From positions 63,596,484 to 63,660,483 of the forward strand of contig CM066313.1 in the NCBI GenBank assembly GCA_033807775.1: a stretch of 64,000 bases of DNA. The letters are read 5' to 3'. The stretch comes from Saussurea involucrata. Taxonomy: Eukaryota > Streptophyta > Magnoliopsida > Asterales > Asteraceae. The first letter of the stretch is position 1. Each line of letters begins with the position of its first letter. Below are positions 21,114-32,500 of the stretch, one piece after another. The translations under genes and the position numbers were made by a program. Below the pieces are notes generated by a model. The model searched no databases, was not told the DNA's origin, and was given only the letters and a program-made list of their open reading frames with translations.

Positions 21114-22477
21114 TGATAACGCCACTTTTTGGCGTTATTTTCAGTTCTCAAACCAATGAGATTGGCTTGTATTCAAGTAAAAAGGCGTGTATTTTATGAT
21201 TTATCTAGTGATTTATACAGGTTATCTAAAAGACGGTAATCCTCGAGAAAAGAAGCTAAAAAGAGCCCAAAACGAGTCCAAACGAAGCCTAACGGAAGCC
21301 CAAAAGCAAAGCCCAAGACCCACGACCGAACCAGGACCCGATCCGCGAACCAGACGACGACCCACGCTGCAAAAATGATACGCGCGACTTACCGCGCGAC
21401 TTGGAAGTCGCGTGGCAAGTGGCGTAACCCACTGTTTCGCGAATTCCAGCTTTAAATCTGATTTTTAGGTCATTCATTCGATACGCAACTTTCACACGAC
21501 GGCCAGGGGCGATTTTGGGGCGATTCCTGGAGACTTTTCGGATCTTTCGGAGTCACGATCGAGAGCCGATCAAGGAGACGTTCAACACGCGAAGTAGAGA
21601 CGAGCACGAGAGAAGGGAGTTCATCATCTTACTGTTTACGATTGCATCTTTTACGCTTAATCATGTTTACATACACTTTCGCATCTATTTCTCTTGTGTT
21701 TGAATCCACCACCGACATGAACTAACCGGTTCGTGTTGGGGGTTGGAATGAATTCGGTTTATTAAGCATGTAAACAATTGACTTGATATTTTATCAGTTT
21801 TTCCGTTATTAATGAAGCATGTGATTTTGTGTTTAATGCCTTTGAGAGTCTAGCTAGCTTTCAATTGATTTATTATTTTCAGTTGAGTTCGAGAGAATTA
21901 ACTGTTAAAAAGAACTAGGAATTGCATGCCTAAGACGATAAATCGGTGATAGAGATATACCGAGTAAGCTTTAGTACCAATTAAACCGTTAGGTTGATAT
22001 CGAGAGATAAAATCTAGCCAATTTAAACATAAATCGTGTACTTAATGTGTTTTGGAATCCATAGGTGAGATCGAGAGATTAAACTTATCCTTTTCAAAAT
22101 AAAATCCGTTGTTGTTCGAAAGAGAACGACGGTGATCTTAAAAGATTTGGGAATCATTAAGGGGATTAACTGGTAATTGTTTTGAGTCAGTTGTTTACAT
22201 GTGTAGAACCTGAGGATTTCCAACCCTCAACTTCTCTCTCTATCGAAGTTTCTAAGTCGTTTACTGTTTCGTTGTGATTTCGTATTCGTTGCAATTAAGT
22301 AGTTTTAAATCAAACCAATCTCCCAAATTCGACAGTTCAATTAATAGTTCTTATAGTAATTGTGATACTTAGTTCCTAGTTCCCGTGGATTCGATACTCG
22401 TACTTACCGTACGTTATTACTTGATTTCGACACCGTACACATGCGGTTAGATTTAGGGGGGTGATACCCGCCTATCA
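21114..22477 (+). repeat. 5' LTR of G2
   Basis: It starts TGATAACGCCA and ends CGCCTATCA. A 9-bp perfect inverted repeat (ATAACGCCA / TGGCGTTAT, 5-nt loop) sits at 21116-21138, two bases inside the end. Short GCGACTT/AAGTCGCG motifs lie near 21380-21425. They are the site of the main length difference from the 3' LTR. Confidence 0.93.
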
Positions 22478-22483
22478 AGTTTT

Positions 22484-22501
22484 TGGCGCCGCTGCCGGGG
22501 A
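22484..22501 (+). promoter_or_regulatory. Primer binding site of G2 (tRNA-Asp type)
   Basis: TGGCGCCGCTGCCGGGGA follows the 5' LTR after six bases. It matches the complement of the plant tRNA-Asp 3' end known from Athila elements, apart from one base. Confidence 0.75.
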
Positions 22502-22639
22502 ACTAGTTGTAGCTAATAGCACTACCAGCTATACGCGCTATTAGATTGAGCATTTTCCTTTCTTGTTATTTTATTTTGTCACGTTCAATTTTTGGGTTGC
22601 TGATTTTGTTCACTTTTCATTTCAGGTACTAATTGGTTT

Positions 22640-24970
22640 ATGCCAAGGAAGACCCGAGGGGAAGAGCTCGAGAAATTTGACCCGGAGATTGAACGAACCG
22701 CCCGTCGTCTACGTAAAGAAGTGAAAGCTAAAAGAAATCTGAAATTCGAGATGTCCGACGACGAAGGACCTCCACGCAATGATCCACCGCGTAATAATCC
22801 ACCACCACCTCCGGAAAGAATTCCTATGCGGTCGTTTGCCGATCCGAATGAGGCGGCGGCACGCATAGGTATTCAAGCGCCCGCAACCGGGGCGAACTAT
22901 TTTGAGCTTAAGCCGAGTACCATCGTGATGGTACAGCAAAACAAATACGGAGGGACGCCGACAGAAGATCCTCATGCACACCTTCGGGCATTTGAACGAA
23001 TATGCAATACGTTCAAGATTAATGGCATGAACGAGGACGCGATCAAGCTGAGATTGTTTGGATTTTCACTCAAGGGCCGAGCCAAGACATGGACTGAGAG
23101 TATCCAGCCGGATTCAGTTACTACATGGGCACAACTGAAGGCAGCGTTCCTTCTGAAATTCTTTCCTCCGAGTCGGACCGCCCAACTAATGGCCGAGATC
23201 ACCCATTTCGCACAATGGGATCAAGAAACGCTATATGAGGCTTGGGAGCGCTTCAAGGACATGATCAAGAAATGTCCTCACCATGGGTTACAAGATTGGG
23301 TCATTATCCAGACCTTCTTTAGTGGCCTTCACCCGCAGTTTAAAAATGACATCACTGCGGCCGCAGGTGGGGCACTAATGGATAAGTCCTATGAAGAAGC
23401 GTGCGAACTGATCGAGAATTTAGCGGAGCATAGTTTTTCCACCCCAAGATCAGCCGTGAGACGGGTAGCAAGTGTGCAGGAAAGTAATGAGCTGAATGAA
23501 CTGAAAGCTCAACTAGCCTTTATCACGAATCATCTGAATAGAGGTAATCCGGGAGAACCTGATCAGGTTCAGTTTGTGAACCGGAACCAACCGAGGAACA
23601 ATCCTTTCTCGAACACTTACAATGAGGGGTGGAAAAAGCACCCTAATCTTTTATGGGGTCAACCTCAACAACAACCAGGTAATTCGTCTAACTCTTTTAA
23701 TTCTTTTCATACTAACAATGCTTACCGTCCTCCAGGTTTCAACCAAAGGAACGAAGGACCATCCGGAGAGAAGAAGTCGAGACTTAAGGACATGATGATG
23801 AAGTTCATGACGAAGATGGAAAGGACGGTTGAGGGATTAGAGAGCACGATGAGTACAATCAAAGCTGCAACCGATCAGAATACGGCTTCAATTAAGATTC
23901 TCGAGAGGCAAGTGGGGCAGATTAGTGAAGCTCTACAAAACCGACCTCCCGGAACCTTTCCCAGTCAAACCGAAAGGACTAACCGGGAAACATGCAATGC
24001 CATTTATCTGAGAAATGGCAAGGAGCTGAATGGAGAGCCATTACGAGAGTCGTCATCAAGGGAGACCGGTCCGAAAGAAAAAGAGATCGAGAGCATTAAA
24101 GTGACTGAACTAGAAGCTGATATAGAGTGTGCAATAAAAGAGAACTCGGAGGGTGAAGAGAGCAAGCAGTGTGAAGAGAACAAGCTAAAGCAACCACTAG
24201 TCAAGCCGGAAATTCCGAGAGTGCCATACCCGAATAGACTGAAAGAGCATAAGGATGATGTTAATTTCTCTAAGTTTATTGATGTATTTAAAAAGTTAAC
24301 CATTAATATCCCTTTTGCAGATGCGTTGGTGCAAATGCCCTCTTACATGAAATTCATGAAAGAGATCTTATCCAAAAAGAGGACGATCGATCACCAGGCC
24401 ACCGTTGCACTCACTGAAGAGTGCAACGCGATTTTTCAGAATAAGCTTCCCCCGAAGCTTAAGGATCCAGGGAGTTTTTCGATCCCTATCCAAATTGGGA
24501 GCTTTAATTTTAATAAAGTGTTGTGTGACTTAGGAGCTAGTATTAATCTGATGCCTCTTTTTGTTTTCAGGAAACTCGGATTGGGTGATGTGAGCCTAAC
24601 TTATATGACGCTGAAGCTCGCAGATCGATCGATCGCGTACCCGTATGGAGTGGTGGAGGATGTGCTGATCAAGGTCGGAAAGTTCTACTTCCCTGTGGAC
24701 TTTGTAGTGATAGACATAGACGAAGACGAAGAAGTCCCATTGATATTGGGAAGGTCCTTCCTAGCCACGAGTAGAGCCTTGATTGATGTGGAGGAAGGAG
24801 AGGTGACCTTTAGAGTCGGTGGCGAGAGGGTGACTTTCAAGATGTTCGAGAAGACGAGAGGTCGGAGTGAAGAGGCATCCGAATCTGGTCATGGAAGGCC
24901 AATTGCGAGAGAATCCGCGAAGAACCGCAAGTGTGGGCGGTTCGAGTCAGCGGATACGGAGCCAAGTTGA
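22640..24970 (+). CDS. G2 gag-protease polyprotein (Athila type)
   Basis: One uninterrupted 776-residue ORF. The N-terminus is charged, with a run of prolines near residue 50. The gag core (about 80-270) includes AFERICNTFKINGM, LFGFSLKGRAKTW, LLKFFPPSRTAQLM and a YEAWERFKDMIKKCPHHGL segment typical of Athila gag. A Gln/Asn-rich linker with the NEGWKKHPNLLWG motif follows, then a coiled-coil stretch (about 400-440). Retropepsin is near residue 625 (VLCDLGASINLMP, with DLGA in place of DTGA) with its partner VPLILGRSFLATS. The ORF stops where RT would begin in an autonomous relative. The open frame suggests recent activity or recent selection on gag. Confidence 0.9.
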   Translation: MPRKTRGEELEKFDPEIERTARRLRKEVKAKRNLKFEMSDDEGPPRNDPPRNNPPPPPERIPMRSFADPNEAAARIGIQAPATGANYFELKPSTIVMVQQNKYGGTPTEDPHAHLRAFERICNTFKINGMNEDAIKLRLFGFSLKGRAKTWTESIQPDSVTTWAQLKAAFLLKFFPPSRTAQLMAEITHFAQWDQETLYEAWERFKDMIKKCPHHGLQDWVIIQTFFSGLHPQFKNDITAAAGGALMDKSYEEACELIENLAEHSFSTPRSAVRRVASVQESNELNELKAQLAFITNHLNRGNPGEPDQVQFVNRNQPRNNPFSNTYNEGWKKHPNLLWGQPQQQPGNSSNSFNSFHTNNAYRPPGFNQRNEGPSGEKKSRLKDMMMKFMTKMERTVEGLESTMSTIKAATDQNTASIKILERQVGQISEALQNRPPGTFPSQTERTNRETCNAIYLRNGKELNGEPLRESSSRETGPKEKEIESIKVTELEADIECAIKENSEGEESKQCEENKLKQPLVKPEIPRVPYPNRLKEHKDDVNFSKFIDVFKKLTINIPFADALVQMPSYMKFMKEILSKKRTIDHQATVALTEECNAIFQNKLPPKLKDPGSFSIPIQIGSFNFNKVLCDLGASINLMPLFVFRKLGLGDVSLTYMTLKLADRSIAYPYGVVEDVLIKVGKFYFPVDFVVIDIDEDEEVPLILGRSFLATSRALIDVEEGEVTFRVGGERVTFKMFEKTRGRSEEASESGHGRPIARESAKNRKCGRFESADTEPS

Positions 24971-27192
24971 AAACCGTACAGTCGTGCCACGACTTTAAAT
25001 AAGGCGCTGGGTGGGAGGCAACCCACCAAGGTTTGTTTCCTTTTATTATTTTTAGTTTGAGTGTGTTTTTATTTCCGAAAAAACCATAAAAATCGAAAAA
25101 TCGAAAAATCAAAAATAGCTGGAATAGGGACATACGCGGCTTATGCTGAGGTTTACATACCGCGTGTCAAGCCGCGGGACTCCTCTGACTATTTGTGAAA
25201 CAGTGGGTTATGCGAGATGTGGCGCAACCTGCAAGCCGCGCAGCAAACCGCGGGTGTCCCCTGTTCTTTTTTCGTGCAATTTTTGTTTCCTTTCTTGCTT
25301 TGTGGGTTTCATCTTCCTGCATTTTGTCTTGTGCTTTGATTTCCTTTGTTTTGCATGTTCTCCCTATCTCCTCCGATTGATGCTCAACCTTTCAAGAATC
25401 CTCCTTCATCCGGGCAAAACAGGTACGCTCTCAACTTTGTCTGTTTAACGAGTGGTGTATGATGTATGGTCTTTATTAGTTAAGCGAGATGCCACAAACC
25501 TAAGTTTCACTTAGGTTTGGGGTGCCTCATTTTTCATCATCTACACACTCAACTTTTTACCCTGTGCAAACCTCGGTTTCACCAAGGTTTGGGGTTGGCT
25601 TTTATTGGCAAACCTAGGCCACGACCTAGGTTTGGGGTGCCCATTTTAGAAATTTTGGGTTTTCTTTTGCTTGCTATGTAATGCCTTGCCCGTCCTTTTG
25701 ATAACTGTAATAACTGCAAAATGATTCGAGTCGCATCACCTACGACTTTACTTGCACATTGGGGACAATGTGTGGGTAAGGTTTAGGGTTGCCCAATCGG
25801 GCCCAAGTTATGCACGTAGATTTCCTGCACTTCTGAGTGTCTAGATCATAATAGCTAAATTTTTTGTTTTGAATGATTGAGACCAACCATTGTGGGAAGA
25901 ATCTTGTGAGAGTGACGTGACCGTTAGGGAAGGACCGATAAAGGGCATGACTAGGGACATTAGTGGAGACCACCCGATAGTGAGTTTTGAGCCTAAAAGA
26001 CGTTTTTCATTTCGTGGGATTCATACACCTAATTCTTATACACTTTTTCGAATCCTTTGTCGTGAATGTAGAATGATCTCGCTACATTATTGCATTGAGT
26101 AGCAAAGACGAACCTCAGGATATTGGGTAAGGGTATAGTAGACCATATCGTGTGGACCTTAAGATATGATTCTAGGCATTATGTGTTTTGTTTTTAACCA
26201 TTTTAGCTATCGTTCCCTTTCACCCTTTTGTGTGTATCCATAGCCCTTTTGCAGCCAAACACGCACCCTATTCGTTTCTAAACCCATCATTAACCCATTA
26301 GCCAAAAGCCTTAGCCAACCCTTATCCGAAAGCGTGTAAATCAAAGGCAGTGATGAACTACGAAAGATAGAGCAGAAAAGAATAGAACAGGCCAGTCATG
26401 AGAATAAAGAGGGCCAATGCTGCCCCAATCAAATAAAGAGGACCAATGAAGTCCCAACTAAAAAAAATAAAAAAAAAATAAAAAAAATACAGTTAGTCAG
26501 ATAGTATTTATAGCAGCTGAATAAGAGAGTCAAAGCGACTCCAATAGTGACAAAGAGGGCCAAATGATAGAGGCTGAAGTAGAGAAGTTCGGAACTGCCA
26601 ATGATTGACACGCCAAGGATCTTTGAACCATTTACCCTTCGTTTCTCAGTCATAGCCCTAGCCCCATTACAACCCTTGTAAAGACCTGGATGATCTTTTG
26701 GAAGATATGATTACGGTATATGACCACCCTCATCGATATTCCCTGTCTTGCTAGTTGACTCCTTCTGAGATCAAATTTTTGGACAATTGTGCGTCTTTCC
26801 TTAGAGTTGTCATGTAATAATTTGAGTATTCTTGTACATAACCTCCTTAAACATGACAACACGAGCGATAACCTAGGTTCGAGTGCGAAGAGAGTATCCC
26901 GTGAGGTAGGGTCGAGGCGAAATGTTTTCCCTAGTATGTTTGGACCTAGTCTAACCCGAACGTAATCGGAACAGTCACGAGTTCAACTCCCAATGGAAGG
27001 CCATAGATCAAACGAAATAAGAATGAGGCGAGAGTGAGATAGATATTCACGGGTACGGGAAATCACCGATGCATCACTTGGTACCGATTGGGAATTGTGC
27101 AGTTATTATTATTATTATTTCACTTATGTGTGCTTTATTTCTATTTTATCGCTAATTTGCTTGGGGACAAGCAACGCTTGGTTTGGGGTTGT
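24971..27192 (+). other. G2 3' non-coding region
   Basis: I see no gene over 2.2 kb. It opens with a GGGTGGGAGGCAACCCACC inverted repeat (near 25009). At 25194-25260 is a segment similar to the reverse complement of part of the LTR (GAAACAGTGGGTTA against TAACCCACTGTTTC at 21425). Three hairpins, each followed by TTTGGGG, stand at 25496, 25568 and 25610. An A-rich tract lies near 26460. The end, at 27170-27192, is rich in TTTGGGG and serves as the probable polypurine-like primer before the 3' LTR. Confidence 0.7.
25496..25640. repeat. Three hairpin-TTTGGGG modules in G2
   Basis: Modules at 25496-25523, 25568-25595 and 25610-25637 each form a stem (AACCTAAG/CTTAGGTT, AACCTCGG/CAAGGTT, AACCTAGG/CCTAGGTT) followed by TTTGGGGT. 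The loop and stem sequences differ while base pairing is kept. The GGTTTGGGGTT at the LTR junction (27180-27191) ends the same way. Confidence 0.7.
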
Positions 27193-28542
27193 TGATAACG
27201 CCACTTTATGGCGTTATTTTCAGCTCTCAAGCCAATGAGATTGGCTTGTATTCAAGTAAAAAGGCTTGTATTTTACAGTTTATCTAGTGATTTATACAGG
27301 TTATCTAAAAGGCGGTAATCCTCGAGAAAAGAAGCTAAAAAGAGCCCAAAACGAGCCCAAACGAAGCCTAACGGAAGCCCAAAAGCAAAGCCCAAGACCC
27401 ACGACCGAACCAGGACCCGATCCGCGAACCAGACGACGACCCACGCTGCAAAAATGATACGCGCGACTTACCACGCGACTTGCAAGTGGCGTAACCCACT
27501 GTTTCGCGAATTCCAGCTTTAAATACGATTTTAGGTCATTCATTCGATATGAAACTTTCACACGACGTACAGGGGCGATTTTGGGGCGATTCCGGGAGAC
27601 TTTTCGGAGCTTTCGGAGTCACGATCGAGAGCCGATCAAGGAGACGTTCAACACGCGAAGTAGAGACGAGCACGAGAGAAGGGAGTTCATCATCTTACTG
27701 TTTACGATTGCATCTTTTACGCTTAATCATGTTTACATACACTTTCGCATCTATTTCTCTTGTGTTTGAATCCACCACCGACATGGACTAACCGGTTCGT
27801 GTTGGGGGTTGGAATGAATTCGGTTTATTTAGCATGTAAACAATTGACTTGATATTTTATCAGTTTTTCCGTTATTAATGAAGCATGTGATTTTGTGTTT
27901 AATGCCTTTGAGAGTCTAGCTAGCTTTCAATTGATTTATTATTTTCAGTTGAGTTCGAGAGAATTAACTGTTAAAAAGAACTAGGAATTGCATGCCTAAG
28001 ACGATAAATCGGTGATAGAGATATACCGAGTAAGCTTTAGTCCCAATTAAACCGTTAGGTTGATATCGAGAGATAAAATCTAGCCAATTTAAACATAAAT
28101 CGTGTACTTAATGTGTTTTGGAATCCATAGGTTAGATCGAGAGATTAAACTTATCCTTTTCAAAATAAAATCCGTTGTTGTTCGAAAGAGAACGACGGTG
28201 ATCTTAAAAGATTTGGGAATCATTAAGGGGATAAACTGGTAATTGTTTTGAGTCAGTTGTTTGCATGTGTAGAACTTGAGGATTTCCAACTCTCAACTTC
28301 TCTCTCTATCGAAGTTTCTAAGTCGTTTACTGTTTCGTTGTGATTTCGTACTCGTTGCAATTAAGTAGTTTTAAATCAAACCAATCTCCCAAATTCGACA
28401 GTTCAATTAATAGTTCTTATAGTAATTGTGATACTTAGTTCCTAGTTCTCGTGGATTCGATACTCGTACTTACCGTACGTTATTACTTGATTTCGACACC
28501 GTACACTTGCGATTAGATTTAGGGGGTGATACCCACCTATCA
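27193..28542 (+). repeat. 3' LTR of G2
   Basis: 1350 bp from TGATAACGCCA to CACCTATCA. The terminal 9-bp hairpin is kept (27195-27217) with a changed loop. It is shorter than the 5' LTR by a 12-bp gap in the GCGACTT repeats and a few small indels. The ATATC target duplication follows. Confidence 0.93.
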
Positions 28543-28645
28543 ATATCTCACAACTTTTCTTCAGCGAGAACACTGCGACAAAATGGAGTCGCCGAAAGAA
28601 GAAATCGAACGATCATCGAAGCTGCACGTTCAATGCTCAGTGATT
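28543..28645 (+). pseudogene. Element B integrase, third piece
   Basis: It encodes ISHNFSSARTLRQNGVAERR and NRTIIEAARSMLSD, the integrase block with the catalytic Glu. It matches element A 1171-1275 and breaks off at 28645, where the truncated LTR of C begins. About 40 bp of integrase present in A (after the codon at 1275) are missing before B resumes at 49232. Confidence 0.88.
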
Positions 28646-29393
28646 AACAAAGATTATCTAATCTATTAGTTCAAATAAGATGTGTTGCGGAAGCGTATTT
28701 GAAGAACTAACATATATGTTTATATAGAAACAACATAAAATACCAAATAAACAGTATATGAAGAACAGATGAATATCTCAAAGATTACTGTATTTTATTA
28801 AGAACACTAAGAACAAATTTGACGTTAATTGTGTGCAAGTGTTTTTGCGTAGAAGATTATATCTTTTTCGTTGTTAAGGAAGAACTCAACATGAGTCTTC
28901 CTTTTATACTACTACAAAAGATCTATTCTAGACAAAAGGACTATTGCTACAGGAAAGAAAGGATGGTATGAATAGTTGGAAAACTGCATGCATTAAATGC
29001 GCTAATATCAACTTGGAAGGTGGTCCTATCGGAGTATGACACGTGTAGGAGTCAGACCATGCCTTGTACAAGTTGACGAACGTGCCCTGGAACAGTAGCA
29101 AGATATTTCTGTAACAGTGGTAAGATATTCATGTAACAGTGCCAAGATATTATAAATATCTTCCAAGTCTTCAGCCTTTTCCGCAGAGCTTCTGTCAAGG
29201 GTGGCAGAGATTCTGTGACTTGATTCTTCTGATAGCAGTCTTCTTTAGTGCAGTCTGGTCTTGGGGTTCCTTGAATGATCTTCTTGTTTATTTTGGCAGA
29301 GCTTCTGTGGCATTTCGCAAAGCTTCTTTGGAAGTCTTCTTTACTTGGCCTATTTTTCAATACTTCTAATATTATGAATATTTGGAGCTAACA
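28642..29393 (-). repeat. 3' LTR of element C (terminally truncated)
   Basis: 752 bp matching the right LTR but lacking the last 17 bases of the element end (TGTTGGTTCCCGTATTT on the plus strand). GATT at 28642-28645 is shared by B and the LTR at the breakpoint. The inner end AGCTAACA lies next to the polypurine tract. Confidence 0.93.
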
Positions 29394-29405
29394 ATCTCCC
29401 CCTAA
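29394..29405 (-). promoter_or_regulatory. Polypurine tract of element C
   Basis: On the minus strand it reads CTTAGGGGGAGAT directly before TGTTAGCTCC of the 3' LTR. Confidence 0.9.
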
Positions 29406-29530
29406 GTATTGAAAAATGAAAATTTGAATTTAAGCATAATTAGGCTAAGTAAAATAGACAGAGGTTAAACAATACCTCAAAAGATTTATTTCATTTCTTT
29501 TTAAAGTTTACAGAGATATGTAAATTAGAC

Positions 29531-32500
29531 TCAGACATTTGCATCTTTGAAGTCGTTGAAACTTCTGTTGTCGAATCCCACTTCTTTTAGCTCGTGATAG
29601 AATTTGATGCAGAGTTCTCTTAAGCCAATTGTAGCATCTATTTCTCTGATCATTCTTTCTGCTGATTCTTGATCCATAAGCTCCGTACCTCTGTTCTCTT
29701 CTAGGATTGATCTGAATTTGTTCAGAGTACTGGTTGCATACTTCTGACAGTCCATTTCCATAAAGACTCTTACTTGACCAGCAGGATCCTTATATACTAA
29801 CCCGTACCTTGGTGTTGTTATGATTGAGTTGGGTACGGCAGAAGGTGGACAGTGATCCTCTGGTGGTCTCACACTTAGATTTCTGACTCCAAGATCTCTT
29901 CCCAGTTGAAAGTCTATCATGCTATATAGCAGAAGCTTTTCCCTCATCGCTTTTCTGAATACTTGATAGGCCCTTCTGTTAGCGTCGTTGTCGAAGTTTT
30001 CTTTCGTCCAAAGTAGAAGATCTGGCAGATCGTAGGGGTTCAAGTTCCTTATATCGGCATCTGAAAATTGATTTTCGGACCTGTTCTCCCTTTTGACTTT
30101 GTAGATGTTGTACCTGATCTTTGGAAAGGTTCTTGTTTGAGAGAATTTGCAATAAATTACCTTTTCAATTTTGGACTCTGAGAAGACTTCTACCCTTGCT
30201 TTTGGCTTTGTTCTGGTGAAGGTGTTGTCAAGGTCAGCTCTGAGTTGGGGATCTTTGATGTGTGGCGGAGGATTGTTCTGATATTGTTGTCTGTAAAGAT
30301 ACCTATACACCACCTGTTCTATTTCTGTATGTTGTGTAGACGGTGGTGGTATTGGTATTGGTCTTCGCAGAGCATCTATTTCTTGTATTATCTCTGCAAC
30401 CCTACCCTTTGTTACCTTTGCTTTTGGATCAAGAACCGGAATTTCTGACAGAGGATCTAAGTTGAATGCCCAGTTTTCTTCAGATTTAGGAGTGACAAAG
30501 GCATCAAATGAGCTCTTCATCAACTTCTCTGTCGTCTGAGGTATTGGCTTTTTCTTCTTTGGTTCTTCTGTCATGATACCCTTTCCTTTATCTTTGGCTT
30601 GAGGCTCAGATCCTGTTGCCTGTTTTGGACTTTCTGTGATTGCTTCTGTTGGTTTGGGTGTAGAGGTTTCTTTGGGTATGATGGGGATTGCCTCTATAGT
30701 TTTTGACTTTTCAGTATCTGAGGACTTTGGTGGGGATGGTTCTGTGGGTATTTCTTCTGTAAGCTCGGTTGTGGTTTGTGGAGGGATTGTTGGTTTTGGT
30801 GTAGTGGAAAGTTCTTCTGAGGATGAAGATGTCAAGATTTGAACTTGAGGGACATCTTTTTCAAAGACAGAGGTGGTTTCCACAGAGGCTGGTGTTTCCT
30901 CTGTGGGTCTCTGTTGAGTTCCCTGAGTTTGGGTTTGGGTTAGGGGTGCAGAGGAAATTGGTACTGCTGATATTGGAGGACTGCTTGCAGCTGTTTTCCT
31001 TTGTTTCTCCCTTTCTTTCTCCCCCTCAGGATGATCTGATGGACCATGATGGTCATCACCAGTGTCATCCTGATTTATATCTGAAGTACCCTTTGCCCTG
31101 CATGATGTGTCTGATTTCTTTAGTGGAACAGCCCCTGCAGCAATCATCTTCGCGCACAAGCCATCACAGAGGCCGAGTAGTTTTTCAACCTCTGCTTCTG
31201 TTTGGAAGCGCATTTTGCCGACGCTTGCTTGAAACTCTTTGACGTAGTTTGCATTGGCAACTGTGAAGGCTCTGAGGAACTCTGTCATTTGATCAAGGAT
31301 TCCTTGCCCAAGTTCTGTGAGCTGAACTCTGGTCATGTAGTCAGAAGGCTTCATGGCTTGAGTGTTTTGCAGTGTTTGCTCTTGAACTTCTTCTAAGGCC
31401 TTCTTTAGGTCTTCAGGTGTAAGGCCCTTAGAAGTATAGGATTGATCTTTGAGTTTTTGCAGGAAGTTGTTGACAGACTTGTTGAATGCAGAGGTTGCAC
31501 ATCTTTCAAATTCTTCAGCATGTAGTCTGGCAGAGGTTGTGACAGAAGTTTCTGTAGCAGACATCATCTTTGACAGAGCTTGTTGTACCTCTGTGGACAA
31601 GGTGTCCATTTTGGTATTTAGGCTTGTAATGGCTCTTGATGTAGTTTCTGCAAAAGATTTGAAAGAGCTTTCCAACTCCTTCATTGTTTGGTTCACATAG
31701 GTGACAAGGGTTTGGAACTCATCCCTTGATACGTGTGAACTCGTTGTAACCTCTGGGGGAACACATTCGTCCCCAGAGTGAGTCCCTGTTCCTAGGACAC
31801 CTTCGTTCACCCCTGTTTGTACGTTAAGGGTGGAAGGATTTCCTTCTGATCCTCGAGGAGAAACTTGTGTTTCAACCTCTACAGAAGTTCTGAGAAGGTC
31901 AGTGTCTAAATCCACTCCAGAGGTGGGTATTGGAATGTCCTTCTGTTGCCTTGGAGACTTGTCTAGAGTCTCTTTGTCACTGTGCTCTACACTCCTCTCT
32001 AAAAGGAGGTTTGGCCCTATTGTTGTGTGCGTGGCAGAGGAAACGAATTCCTCTGCGGGGATGTCAGATGTGATTCTGGGCGATGAATCACGAACAATGG
32101 GTGAGTCCTTTCGAGAGGATTCCCCAGGAATGGTTTCCCCGGTTATAATGGGCACAAAGGTTGAAAGAGTAACCTCTGGCTGGCTGGGTGGGGTTAGGAT
32201 CGAGTTGTGCTGCTCTTTTTCAATGATACCCTCTGCCGCTAGACCGGCGGTATCAGATACGTGGGTTGCACTGGAAGGGGTTGGGGATGTGTGCCTTCTA
32301 CTTCTTCGGCATATTTTTCTGTAAAACCCTCTGTGGTTTCAACCCTAACCTCTTCCTCTATTGTAGTCTCTATGCCTACCTCTTCTTCTGCATTTTCCAC
32401 TATAGTCGCTTCTCCTTCTGATCCTAAGGAATCATATATAAAACGAGATCCTATGAGTTGTCGAACGTGAGGGTGCATAGGTAGTGTACCTTGAGCCTCA

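Larger units (their letters stand above)
21114..28542 (+). mobile_element. G2: Athila-like gypsy element with gag-protease only
   Basis: LTRs of 1364 and 1350 bp are flanked by the target duplication ATATC (21109-21113 and 28543-28547). The primer site resembles the complement of tRNA-Asp, as in Athila. The only gene is a 776-residue gag-protease ORF. RT, RNase H and integrase are absent, and no relic of them is seen in the 2.2 kb after the ORF. It is best described as a non-autonomous element with gag (TR-GAG-like) that would depend on a relative. The LTRs differ at about 30 sites by eye plus one short indel. Confidence 0.92.

Noticed and set aside
29139..29369. 76-residue ORF repeated at 48977-49207
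   Set aside because: It lies in the LTRs of C, against the transcription direction, and repeats only because the LTR repeats.
30245..31700. Several plus-strand ORFs of 60-140 residues
   Set aside because: All lie antisense to the ORF3 gene of C and show no independent motif; their hydrophobic look comes from reversed Ser/Thr/Pro/Lys codons.
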